Assembly: GCA_963970005.1 (NCBI GenBank)
Contig: CAXAMN010021695.1
Location: 2,191,426 to 2,255,425, forward strand
Length of the DNA: 64,000 bases
From: Durusdinium trenchii
Lineage: Eukaryota; Sar; Dinophyceae; Suessiales; Symbiodiniaceae
Reading direction: 5' to 3'
In this document: positions 1 to 8,264 of the stretch, piece after piece
How positions within the stretch are numbered: position 1 is the first letter of the stretch
How the letters are laid out: each line of letters starts with the position of its first letter
The notes under the pieces: generated by a model
Seen by the model: the letters and a program-made list of their open reading frames with translations, nothing else
The model's database searches: none
Told to the model about the DNA's origin: nothing
Position numbers and translations under genes: made by a program

Positions 1-101
1 GTGCACCCCTGGACCTCAACCGCAAGGATCCGAGCGCAGTGTGCACCGCTGGACCTCAACCGCAAGGATCCGATCGCAGTGTGCACCGCCGGACCTCAAC
101 C
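1..101. repeat. 40-bp minisatellite, about 2.5 copies
   Basis: Units begin near 1, 39 and 79 and share the core GGACCTCAACC plus a spacer containing GGATCC and CAGTGTGCACC. The array is cut by the window edge. A diverged copy with the same 40-bp period lies in reverse orientation at about 20,186-20,262, so this is a dispersed minisatellite family. Confidence 0.8.
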
Positions 102-415
102 AGATAGTTTGCCAGATAAAATGCCAGATAGAATGCCAGGTAGATTGCCAGATAGAATGCTGCAAGAAGATATGCCAGATAGTATGCCAAATAGTGTGTC
201 AGATAGATTGCTAGATACATTGCCAGATAGAATGCCAGAAAATATGCCAGATAGAATGCCAGATAAAATGCCAGATAGTATGCCACACAGTATGCCAGAT
301 AGTATGTCAGATAGATTGCCAGATGGAATGGCAGATTGAATGGCAGATAGTATGCTAGATAGTTTGCCAGATAGAATGCAAGAAGATATGCCAGATAGAA
401 TGCCAGGTGAAACAC
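102..415. repeat. 12-bp minisatellite (ATGCCAGATAGN)n
   Basis: About 26 imperfect copies of a 12-bp unit, ATGCCAGATAGN, run through this stretch. Because 12 is divisible by three, ORFs stay open on both strands (repeats of MPDR/MPDS on plus, ILSG on minus). I read these as by-products of the repeat, not as a gene. Confidence 0.9.
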
Positions 416-1182
416 GGGGATTAATTGAAGCAAGATAATTTGTTGGTGCTTTGCTGAATTCGATTTGATCCTTTGTATATTGAATGTCATGGTGGGGATC
501 ACTCGAAGTAAAGTAATTATTTTTTGTTTTCCTATTTAGGTCAATCTGTGTTATTTCTATTTCGTTCAACCTTCAAGCATGTGAGCCTAAGTCTCACCTA
601 AAGGCATATGTTCTTTGCTCTTACAATGAAAGCGTCTGAGCCCAACACTCCCTTTGTCCTTGTCGAAATTCCATGTACAAGTCTGTGCATTAACTTCTGA
701 TTGGTATCAATGTGGTTGCCAATTGCATGTCCAATCAGCTTGACATGAAACTGTAATGACCTTTCAATTTACATGAAATTGTTATGAATCTGTGCAAGCT
801 GTAGTTCAAATTCAATGCTTGTTGCATTTGCTTCGGCTTTGTAATTTCGAAGCCTCTTCGACTTGTGCATCTTGTAGATCAAGCGTTTTACATCTTATTC
901 TGGCAAACTTCTAATTTTAATTCCAATTCCTTTCTAATTCAACTCTCATCTATTTTTAAATGGATTATAGTTATAGTTCAATACAAGTTTAGTTGAAATT
1001 TGGATTTAATTCAGTTCTATCTTAGCTCTAACTCAAATCCAATTTAATTCTACCTATATTGCGGTACCTTATTATAGAAGATATCAAACAATATTTCCAA
1101 ATAGAAGATTCGAGTTTTAGCCAAATTTTGAGTTAACCCCTCAAATAGAAGAAACTCACTAAGGAACCGGGGTATGCAGAGA
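416..1182. other. AT-rich spacer, no gene seen
   Basis: AT-rich sequence with no coding-like ORF. At 900-1060 it contains loosely repeated TTAATTC/TTCAATTC words. It carries one arm of the 36-bp inverted repeat described separately. Confidence 0.5.
483..518. repeat. 36-bp inverted repeat, left copy
   Basis: This 36-bp stretch is the exact reverse complement of 12,044-12,079, about 11.5 kb away. Weaker similarity seems to continue outward (words resembling GAACGAA and ACACAG), so the exact block is probably the best-kept part of a longer dispersed repeat. Confidence 0.85.
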
Positions 1183-1312
1183 CCATCAAACACCTAAACA
1201 GATAGAAGAAAATGACAAAAATTGTCACAGATAAACCATGATCAAACACCTAAACAAATAGAAGAAAATGACAAAAATTGTCACATATAAGCCATGATCA
1301 AACACCTAAACA
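1183..1312. repeat. 56-bp tandem repeat, about 2.3 copies
   Basis: The word TCAAACACCTAAACA recurs at 1186, 1242 and 1298, a constant 56-bp period. Each full unit also holds ATAGAAGAAAATGACAAAA and a TTGTCACA word. Confidence 0.85.
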
Positions 1313-1988
1313 AAAAAATAACGTTGTCGCCCTTTTCTGCCGCCACAAATAAGCAGACCTTGCCTGCGGGAACAAGTGTGATGGCATTCAACCTACTTCC
1401 GATGGCCTCCAAGCTGATAGCAATCCAGTTGCGATGGTTCCAGTTGCGATGGGGCTTGAGGTATAGTCTCACTAAATAGAAGATATACCCCACAGGCACC
1501 CCTTTTGTTTCTCCTCTCCTCTCACGCTACACACCAACGCGCCTTCGTCACTTTGGCTGCCAGTCTTTGCCACAATAGTCTTTGGCCGGTGGGTGGAAAA
1601 GTGTGTCTTGGAAAACATGTACAAATATAAATAGATATGTGTATAAGAAAATCCTAGAGCCTGAAAGATCTTTATACATCATGTTTCCATTTTCCTGACA
1701 CAAAACGGCTGCTAAAACCAAACAACGGGCGGGCGACCTAGACTCTCCCAATTTTGTGAAATGAGAACTAAACAACAACCTACAGGCACAAGAACGCAAT
1801 AGTCAACAAACCAACTCGTCTCCCGTCTCCCACTGCCAAGCAGCTATATATATATAACGCTCTTTTTAGCCCAGAGGATGGAACTGAAACAGCCATCAGC
1901 TCAACTAAGGCTGACAAATCTGCATCAGCTTATATACTGCTGACAAAATGTCACCACAGTCGGCACTGCGGCCATCTCTCCCCCTTTA

Positions 1989-2064
1989 ATGGTGTGGGTG
2001 GGTGGGCGGTGGGTGGGTGGGTGGGTGGGTGCGGGTGGGTGGGGGGGTGCGGGTGGGTGGGGGG
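1989..2064 (+). repeat. G-rich GGTGGGTGG tract, G-quadruplex prone
   Basis: About 75 bases made almost only of GGTGGG and GGGTGGG words, with more than ten runs of three or more G. This fits intramolecular G-quadruplex formation on the plus strand. The Gly/Trp/Val-rich ORFs across it follow from the repeat. Confidence 0.8.
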
Positions 2065-2073
2065 AAAATTCAG

Positions 2074-2220
2074 TCTTCTATTCATCTGGCTCCACGTCCA
2101 AATCTCTCTCCGCTCCGTTGCGGACTGCCCCAAATTTGATCTTCTATTCATCTGGCTCCGCGGCCAAACCCCGTCTCCGCCCCGTTGCGGACTGTCATGA
2201 TCTTCTATTCATCTGGCAAT
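2074..2220. repeat. Diverged 61-66 bp tandem repeat
   Basis: TCTTCTATTCATCTGGC recurs at 2074, 2140 and 2201, and GTTGCGGACTG follows in the first two units. TCTTCTATT is the reverse complement of AATAGAAGA, the word that recurs at 1.07-1.48 kb. Confidence 0.75.
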
Positions 2221-2645
2221 TTTTGTGGATTTTTTCAAACCGGGCAAATAGAATATATTCACAACCGATTTCTTCTAAAATAAGCTACCGTACTATAATT
2301 CTATTCTAGCTCTAGTCTATTTAGTTTAAGAAAACACATGCTACAAAACCCCGTGTTTTACAGTGTTTTTTGCCCTGGGAGTGCTAGGAACAAGACTAAA
2401 ACTCTTTTACTGGAGATAATATAGACATATATTAAAAAAATGTTTTATGTACAAGCTTCTATTTCAAGAGCTTCCCTCTAGATCTCTGGGGATGATCATT
2501 TCTACAATAAAAATATATAAAAGCGTTCATTTCAAAAGCTTTCGTCTGGATCTCTGGAAATGGTCATGTCAATTTAAACATGCTATATATCAATAAATAA
2601 GTTTTCTGTCAAAAGATTCCCTTTCATGAAAACACACGTATATGG

Positions 2646-2650
2646 GATAT
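2646..2650. repeat. Target-site duplication GATAT, left of element 1
   Basis: GATAT abuts the left LTR and is repeated at 8260-8264 right after the other LTR. A 5-bp duplication is the standard footprint of a copia integrase. Confidence 0.9.
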
Positions 2651-2741
2651 TGCAAGCGGGTAGCGCGCTATTTTCAGCCTGAAAGGGGCTAGCGAACAAG
2701 TGCAAATGTCAAGCTGTACAAAAGATACATTATGCCTTGCA
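2651..2741 (-). repeat. Element 1 3' LTR (91 bp)
   Basis: Identical to 8169-8259 except one position (A at 2722, C at 8240). The ends are the short inverted repeat TGCAAG/CTTGCA. 91 bp is very short for an LTR. Confidence 0.92.
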
Positions 2742-2752
2742 CCCCACTTGAA
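2742..2752 (-). other. Element 1 polypurine tract
   Basis: Read on the minus strand, the bases just before the 3' LTR are a short purine run ending AAGTGGGG. This is the expected plus-strand primer position. The tract is interrupted by one T. Confidence 0.6.
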
Positions 2753-2769
2753 AGGGGCTGCTCGCAGGC

Positions 2770-4419
2770 CTAGGGAATGGTAGGCATTCCATAGCCTGGG
2801 CAACACTTGCAACTCCTCAGTTGCTGGTAAGGTCTGCTGCGTTGTTGCAGCCTGGGGCAGGTGGAATCCACGTGGAACACTTCTCTGCCCTCTAGGATGT
2901 AAACTTCCGAAAAGCGTCCAGTGTTCCTTTCGCACTGGATGGCCACATCTTTGCTCTCGGGCCGCGCCGGCTTGAAGCTCAAGCCCCCACTCAAGGCAAG
3001 GTGCCTTCCCACCATGCGGAAGCACCACCACAATGCCGTGCCCTGCATGATCAGCAAAATGCCGAAGGCCACAGCAAGGTCCGTGAAGATCCAATCGAAT
3101 CCCCACTTCGATGCTTCTGTATTGGGCTCTTCAGTCTTCATACCCTCAGCGCTCTGCAAGAGGGTCAGCATGGCCATGACCAGGGCCTGCTTGCTGAACC
3201 CACTGAGGGCAATGGCGTTGATGCTCTCAACATGCTTCTTGCTCTCCTGCTCGTAGGCTGTCTCCTCCTTCAGCCCGATTCCCAGCTTCAACCTCAGCAC
3301 ATTGAACCTCTTCACTGCCAAGGCCTTAGTGCCAAAGTCTGCTGTGTTGTCTTGGCTTGGTACAGCATGCAAGCTGAACAACTTTCGATGCAAAGCGTCT
3401 TGCGCCCACAAAGACTTCACTTCTAAGTGCCGGATCCTTCCAACCCCCTGGCGCTGGAACACGCCACGAGCTGCGCTGCTGTCAAGGTAGACCTCCATCT
3501 GGAGCGGGAAGCCGATGAAGGCAAACACCTCCTTCATGAACAATCCCTCACTGCAGGCAGCCACGCCACCGTTGAACTCAGCTTCACCAGACGACAGGCA
3601 AAGCATCTGGAGGCTCCTGGCGTAGCTGAACAGTAAACAGCCACCAACCTCAAACATTGCACAGGCACAGCTCTTCCTGGTCTTCTTGCAGTTTGCCCAG
3701 TCAGTATCTGAATGCACCTTCAGGATCTCGATCTCGCCATTCTTGGGCAGCCACACGCCATAGTCCTTTGTGCCTTGTAGGTAGCGTGCCAAACGATGCA
3801 GCTTGTGTAGGCTTCCATCCGTAGGCTCCTTCATGTCTTTGGTCAGCTCACGGACTGCGAACTGCACATCCGTCCTGTCGTAGGAGAGGTACAGGGCAAT
3901 GCCAACTCCTGCCCTGTAGATTCTCAAGCTCTCCCCACTCAACTTGTTGCCCTCCTTGACCTCGGAGCACAGGTAGGGTGTTGGAGCCGGATTGCACTCT
4001 TCCAAACCCAACATCTTCAACAGATCACTGATGTACTTCCCACGGGGTGTCAGGAAGATGCCGCCGTCCATGACCTCACGGGTCCTCTTGAGGTGCGTCC
4101 ACTTTTCTCCCACGCAGTTCTCATGGATCTGACTCTTCATCTTGATCTTCTCATGGAGCTTCTTCTCCAACTCCAGCAAAGCTGCTTGTGGTCCGGTAGC
4201 ATAGAAGTCGTCCATGTGCACTTCCATCAACACGCCACTGGCCGGGTTGTAGAACATCCAGGGTGCTCCTGGGTTCCTCTTGAAGTCAATCTCCTTGAGA
4301 TGCCCAGCTGCCCATTCCACAAAGGCCTGGCCAGCAATGCGCCTGCCGTACCACTCAGTGTTGAGCTTCCAGACCACGCGATCAGGTAGATCGACTCCGC
4401 TCTCTGCCATCGTCTTCAA
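2770..4419 (-). pseudogene. Element 1 pol: 3' part of RT, RNase H and membrane/zinc tail
   Basis: A 549-residue frame. It starts inside the RT region, with WKLNTEWYGRR and the catalytic box VEVHMDDFYATG. The RT part with the first catalytic Asp is missing upstream. RNase H follows with its acidic residues in HSDTDWA, SSGEAEF, LDSSAARG and NTADFGTK. After RNase H comes an unusual tail: a hydrophobic segment at about residues 447-467 (FGILLIMQGTALWW) and a Cys/His cluster near the end (FHVDSTC, then SCKCC). The cluster resembles the small zinc site of Ada-like and similar C-terminal modules. The ORF ends 28 bp before the LTR. The RT half is non-functional. The tail may represent an accessory membrane or zinc-binding domain. 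Confidence 0.85.
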
Positions 4420-4690
4420 CCACTCCCCGCTTGAACTCTCTCACACAGTACCTGCACCTCACCGAGCCATCGGGCTTCCGGGTTCTGACCCAGACGGCAT
4501 CTAAGATCTTCATGCCATCCTTCTGCTCCACAGGGTCATAGGTCTAGTACTTGTCCATCTTGCGGAATTCTTCTGCATCACCTTCGTCCATCTCTTGCTT
4601 GCTCAAAGGCTTGCTCTCCTCATTGTCTGAGTCCTCATAGGCCTGATCCACGTCATCCTCGCACACGATGGTGTCTTCTGTTGGCGAATA
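4420..4690 (-). pseudogene. Element 1 pol: broken integrase-RT junction
   Basis: After a frame change near 4,690 the minus strand reads an acidic linker (EDTIVCEDDVDQAYEDSDNE), then a TAG stop at 4544-4546. The start of RT follows: VWVRTRKPDGSVR and then YCVREFKRG, the copia motif that opens the RT domain. The frame then stops, and the next recognisable RT residues lie past the position of the first catalytic Asp. Compared with element 2, roughly 90 residues of RT are gone. Confidence 0.75.
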
Positions 4691-6689
4691 CAGTGCACCC
4701 ACAAAGATTCCAGCCACGAGCTCTCTTGGCCTCTGGAGTCATCTCACCAGACTCTCCTGCCCATGCCCGTCTTGCAGACATGCCCAAATCCATAGGTGCT
4801 GCCTCATCACCGCCCACATCAGCCGTAGGTCTTGATGCCCACGAAGGACCTGATTGCACAGGAAAGTCTCCCTCGTCCTCCTCTTGGATGACCTCCCCAC
4901 TTGGCTCCAGCCTGGGGCTCTTCTTGGCCGTCTCTTCAGTCGGGATCAGGTTAGGTGTCTGTGGCAAGGCAATATCAGCCTTCCTCTTTGGCCTGCCGAT
5001 GGTTGTGCCCATGTCCCATGGCACTCCAATCATCTTCTCCATCAGCTCCCTGTTGTAGCGCCTGCTGCTGTATAGTCTGCGCACACTCCTGGCCGTCACT
5101 GTCCCTTCCTCTGTTCCCAGTAGGTATTCATTACTGGTCACACTTCTCCCAAGGAAGATACCCTGACGCCATGCCGTCTCCCCTTTGGGCACCACTGCCC
5201 TGTTGTGGGATCTCCTGGCCTTACTCATGGGGATCTTGAAGAGCACCGTCTCACCAAAGGGCACCAGCTGCGAGGTGTATGCCGTGTCGAAGGCATCTTG
5301 ATATGCTGTCCTTTGGTTGCCCTTGACGCTGAATCTGCTCCTGATGAATGAGCACCACCTCACCAGCCATGGCCACAGGTTGTGTGAGGTGTGGAGCGTG
5401 ATGCCATAGCTTGCTTCTGTCTGATACCTGAGGGTGAGGACGTCGCCACGGAGCAACTTCTGGAATGCTCCCATGGTTCCAAGGCTCTCAGATGAGTACC
5501 TTGGCACTTCCTCGAATTGGACCTTGAGTCCCTCAGCTCCTGGAGCTTTCCCTTCTCGCAGAGCACCGGCTATCTTGGCAACAATCTTCTTGATCACAGG
5601 CTCGTTGTCACTTCGGAGTTTCACCTGCATGTAGCCCAACTGTGCTATGAAGGATGTCACCGTCTTGATCACATAGGGCGTCTCCAGGTTCTTGCCAGAA
5701 ATGGACATCGCCAGGGCCATCCCGGTGCCACTGTCCACGATGGAGAGGATTGTGTCTGAGCTCTCCTCGAACCGCTCTGCAATGGATGTGTCTGTCTTGA
5801 GGAAACTGTAGTCCAGCTCGAAGTGGTTCTCAGCCAGCTTCTGCTCCATTGTTCTGCGTCGATGAGGATCATCCATTGCATGGCCTCTGGTGCAAAACTC
5901 ACACCAAGGTGCTGGCGGCAGATGTGTGATCAGGTGCCGCTCCACTTCCTCCGTGTCCGGCTTCTGGGGTACAGGCACATAAGAAACATCAGGTTCTCTG
6001 CCCTCACGCAAGGCTTGCTGTCGGGCAGAGTTTCTCTCAACGTAGTCGCGTGCCCGTGCCCTCCTGATCGACAAGGCTCTCTCTGCAGCCTGCAACCTTT
6101 TCCACAATGTGTGCTTGTCACCATAGATAGGCTCCTTGAGCTCTCGAAGTCTGGCTCTCATATCCTCCACCTTGCTCCATCCATGTAGTCGTGGACGATC
6201 AGCTCGAGCATGGGCCTCATCCTCCGCAAACTCAGGTGGGATGGGGACCGTCTCGATCCCTTCACCCTCATCTTCGATGCCTGCATACTCCCACTCATAT
6301 TCTTCTCCTTGTCCAGCCACAGGTGCCACCACACCCGTGCTCAACTCGATGTCCATGGGGATCGTCTCGTCGTCCCGCACCTTGGCATAGTAGGAGTTGC
6401 AGTGAAGGTACAGAGGAATCTTGAAGTCCAGCTGGGGGTGTGTGAGGAAAGGCTTCATGGGATTCCTCATGTCTGCTGCAAAGCCATTCCTGCTCATCTT
6501 CCCAGCACTCAGGACATCCTTACTGGCCTGCTCGCTGACCTTGAACTCTGTGACTGCATTCAGGAACTTGTTGTCCTCGCCGATGATCTTGTAGTTCACC
6601 TTCTTCTTGCCAAGTCGTCCAAGGCACTGTCCTGAAATGCCCATCAGTTTCACCTCACTCGGCAGTTGCCGCCAAAGCTCGGCCGACAC
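4653..6689 (-). CDS. Element 1 pol: protease end, SAP-like segment, integrase
   Basis: A 678-residue frame that continues protease in the -1 frame relative to gag. It opens at a GTG inside the gag overlap, so a free start is unlikely. After the protease remainder comes a short helical segment at about residues 170-205 (MRARLRELKEPIYG, then WKRL), which looks like a SAP motif. Integrase follows: the zinc-binding HLITHLPPAPWCEFC, then the acidic triad suggested by ELDYSFLKTD, LRSDNEPVIKK and the Glu in YSSESLGTMGAF. A low-complexity stretch ends the frame at the break near 4,690. The product would process and insert element cDNA. Whether this copy is made is doubtful given the lesions downstream. 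Confidence 0.8.
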   Translation of the reverse strand: MSAELWRQLPSEVKLMGISGQCLGRLGKKKVNYKIIGEDNKFLNAVTEFKVSEQASKDVLSAGKMSRNGFAADMRNPMKPFLTHPQLDFKIPLYLHCNSYYAKVRDDETIPMDIELSTGVVAPVAGQGEEYEWEYAGIEDEGEGIETVPIPPEFAEDEAHARADRPRLHGWSKVEDMRARLRELKEPIYGDKHTLWKRLQAAERALSIRRARARDYVERNSARQQALREGREPDVSYVPVPQKPDTEEVERHLITHLPPAPWCEFCTRGHAMDDPHRRRTMEQKLAENHFELDYSFLKTDTSIAERFEESSDTILSIVDSGTGMALAMSISGKNLETPYVIKTVTSFIAQLGYMQVKLRSDNEPVIKKIVAKIAGALREGKAPGAEGLKVQFEEVPRYSSESLGTMGAFQKLLRGDVLTLRYQTEASYGITLHTSHNLWPWLVRWCSFIRSRFSVKGNQRTAYQDAFDTAYTSQLVPFGETVLFKIPMSKARRSHNRAVVPKGETAWRQGIFLGRSVTSNEYLLGTEEGTVTARSVRRLYSSRRYNRELMEKMIGVPWDMGTTIGRPKRKADIALPQTPNLIPTEETAKKSPRLEPSGEVIQEEDEGDFPVQSGPSWASRPTADVGGDEAAPMDLGMSARRAWAGESGEMTPEAKRARGWNLCGCTVFANRRHHRVRG

Positions 6690-8014
6690 AGATGCTCATC
6701 ACTGCCTGAATCCCACAAGAGGTACTTGATCTCCTTGTCAGGCGACTGGGACGCCAGCAAATGCCAATCCGATGGCTGCTTGCTTCGGTGAATCATCATC
6801 ACCCACATCTCGTCTGAGTACTCGTCCTCAATGTCGAACACATCTTCAGCATCTGCCCAGTTCACACGCTCTCCATCACCAGGCAACCAGTAGTACACTG
6901 CATTTGCGCTCTGTCCACCAACGGGGGATGCAGATCCAGTTGCCGTAGACGATGTCGCTGTGATGGCATTGGTGCTACCACCTTTTCCTTTTCCCTCACG
7001 CTTGGCCTTGTCTTTGGCCAGCAATCGGCAATCTGCTTTCTTGTGCCCCCATTTTCCACAGTAGGAGCACTCGCCGTTGAACTTCTTTGGAGGAGGTGGC
7101 TTTCCCTTCTTGTCAAACTTGCCACCCTTGTTGACTCCTTTGTCACTCTTCGATTTGCCACCTTTCTTGCCCTTGTCAATGGACACTGCACCAACATCCA
7201 TGGGTGCTGCTCCACCATCGTCCTTGCCCAACTCGCCCTTGGCGTTGTAGTATTGCCCTGCTTGAAGGAAATCTCGCACGAACTTCTTGGCTCGCTCATA
7301 GTTCGTCCCAACTTGAGCTCCAGCGGTCCTCAGGGCTGACCTCAATGACATGGGCGCATGCTTCATGAGGACTGCAATCTTTGTGGAGTCCGAGACATGC
7401 TCCTTGGCCTGGATCTCATAGCGCCTCGTCAGCACTTCCCAACTCTCCAAGGATTCCAGGAAGTCGTTCTCCTTGACGGTCTCCCATGCTGGGGCGATGA
7501 TGCTCATCAGCATGGCTGTACGCCTTCCTCCAACATCGGGCTCATAGGCCTCGCAGAGGGCTTTCCAAGCCTGGAAGCTGTTCCCATTCTCCACATTCAT
7601 CAACACCTGTAGGGCCCTGCCATCAACGCTCTGGGTGAGGAGGTTGAACAGGATGATGGCCTTCTCTTGGGCGTGTTGCCCCATATCGCTCAAGATCAGG
7701 TCGCTGTACCGGTTGGCATTCTCTGCAGCTTGGATGAGGGCCTGATAGCTCGTATCCAGCAAGTTGAGGTACCCTCTTGCCACGAAGACCCAAGCTGCCC
7801 ATTCTTCCTCTTTGCCTGAGAAGCTTTTCAACTTGCCAATGGCTCGGGTGTCGATGAGACCACTGCCGCCGACCTGCTGAGCTGGAAGGGTTGGCTGAGC
7901 TTGCTGCTGCTGAGCTTGTTGTTGAGGTAGAAGACCTGCTTCAGCTGCCGCTGCCAGGGAATCTCCGAGCGAGAAAGCACCTGGCGGAGTGAGCGGCGCA
8001 GCGTTCGAAGCCAT
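6650..8014 (-). CDS. gag: Element 1 gag with start of protease
   Basis: 454 residues from an ATG at 8014, the first good start after the primer site. The N-terminus has a Gln-rich run. The middle is a helical capsid-like region (FSGKEEEWAAWVFVARGYL, then FQAWKALCEAYEP), followed by a Lys/Gly-rich basic stretch. The zinc knuckle CSYCGKWGHKKADC at residues 316-329 fits CX2CX4HX4C and should bind element RNA. The protease active site DSGSD is at 435-439, and the frame ends soon after. Protease resumes in the -1 frame, which is either a programmed shift or a small indel. The protein would form the virus-like particle. Confidence 0.88.
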   Translation of the reverse strand: MASNAAPLTPPGAFSLGDSLAAAAEAGLLPQQQAQQQQAQPTLPAQQVGGSGLIDTRAIGKLKSFSGKEEEWAAWVFVARGYLNLLDTSYQALIQAAENANRYSDLILSDMGQHAQEKAIILFNLLTQSVDGRALQVLMNVENGNSFQAWKALCEAYEPDVGGRRTAMLMSIIAPAWETVKENDFLESLESWEVLTRRYEIQAKEHVSDSTKIAVLMKHAPMSLRSALRTAGAQVGTNYERAKKFVRDFLQAGQYYNAKGELGKDDGGAAPMDVGAVSIDKGKKGGKSKSDKGVNKGGKFDKKGKPPPPKKFNGECSYCGKWGHKKADCRLLAKDKAKREGKGKGGSTNAITATSSTATGSASPVGGQSANAVYYWLPGDGERVNWADAEDVFDIEDEYSDEMWVMMIHRSKQPSDWHLLASQSPDKEIKYLLWDSGSDEHLCRPSFGGNCRVR

Positions 8015-8110
8015 GGGCGCTGCTTGACACCTCCACTCGGGGAGGAATTACACCGTGCCCACACCGCTATGCGGATTTACAGGGTGTCCTCCACGCAGGC
8101 GCCCACGCGC

Positions 8111-8161
8111 GGGTCTTACCCTGTCTAACAGGGGACCCGGAGCAGGAGCTCACCCTGCTCC
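8111..8161 (-). promoter_or_regulatory. Element 1 leader hairpins
   Basis: Two stem-loops lie between the primer site and gag. The first pairs 8111-8115 with 8134-8138 and 8119-8124 with 8128-8133 (CCCTGT with ACAGGG). The second pairs GGAGCAGG (8139-8146) with CCTGCTCC (8154-8161) and overlaps five bases of the primer site. Folding could control primer access or RNA packaging. Confidence 0.6.
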
Positions 8162-8168
8162 GCTACCA
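8157..8168 (-). other. Element 1 primer binding site
   Basis: Read on the minus strand, TGGTAGCGGAGC follows the 5' LTR with no gap. It complements a tRNA 3' end GCTCCGCTACCA. That resembles eukaryotic initiator-Met tRNA ends, the usual copia primer. Element 2 has the same 12 bases. Confidence 0.8.
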
Positions 8169-8259
8169 TGCAAGCGGGTAGCGCGCTATTTTCAGCCTGA
8201 AAGGGGCTAGCGAACAAGTGCAAATGTCAAGCTGTACAACAGATACATTATGCCTTGCA
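8169..8259 (-). repeat. Element 1 5' LTR (91 bp)
   Basis: Partner of 2651-2741 with one mismatch. In the element's orientation this LTR should hold the promoter, although 91 bp leaves little room for it. Confidence 0.92.
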
Positions 8260-8264
8260 GATAT
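8260..8264. repeat. Target-site duplication GATAT, right of element 1
   Basis: Matches 2646-2650. Confidence 0.9.

Larger units (their letters stand above)
2651..8259 (-). mobile_element. Ty1/copia LTR retrotransposon 1, complete ends, defective coding
   Basis: A 5,609-bp element on the minus strand. It has 91-bp terminal direct repeats starting TG and ending CA, a GATAT target duplication, a tRNA primer site next to the 5' LTR and a purine tract next to the 3' LTR. Gag and protease come first, then integrase, reverse transcriptase and RNase H, which is the copia order. The coding part is broken: a -1 frame offset in protease, another frame change near 4,690, a stop at 4,544-4,546, and loss of the RT section carrying the first catalytic Asp. 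It cannot encode a working RT. The nearly identical LTRs say it inserted recently. Confidence 0.93.

Noticed and set aside
1..339. 112-codon plus-strand ORF (MPDR/MPDS repeats)
   Set aside because: Produced by the 12-bp minisatellite, open on several frames.
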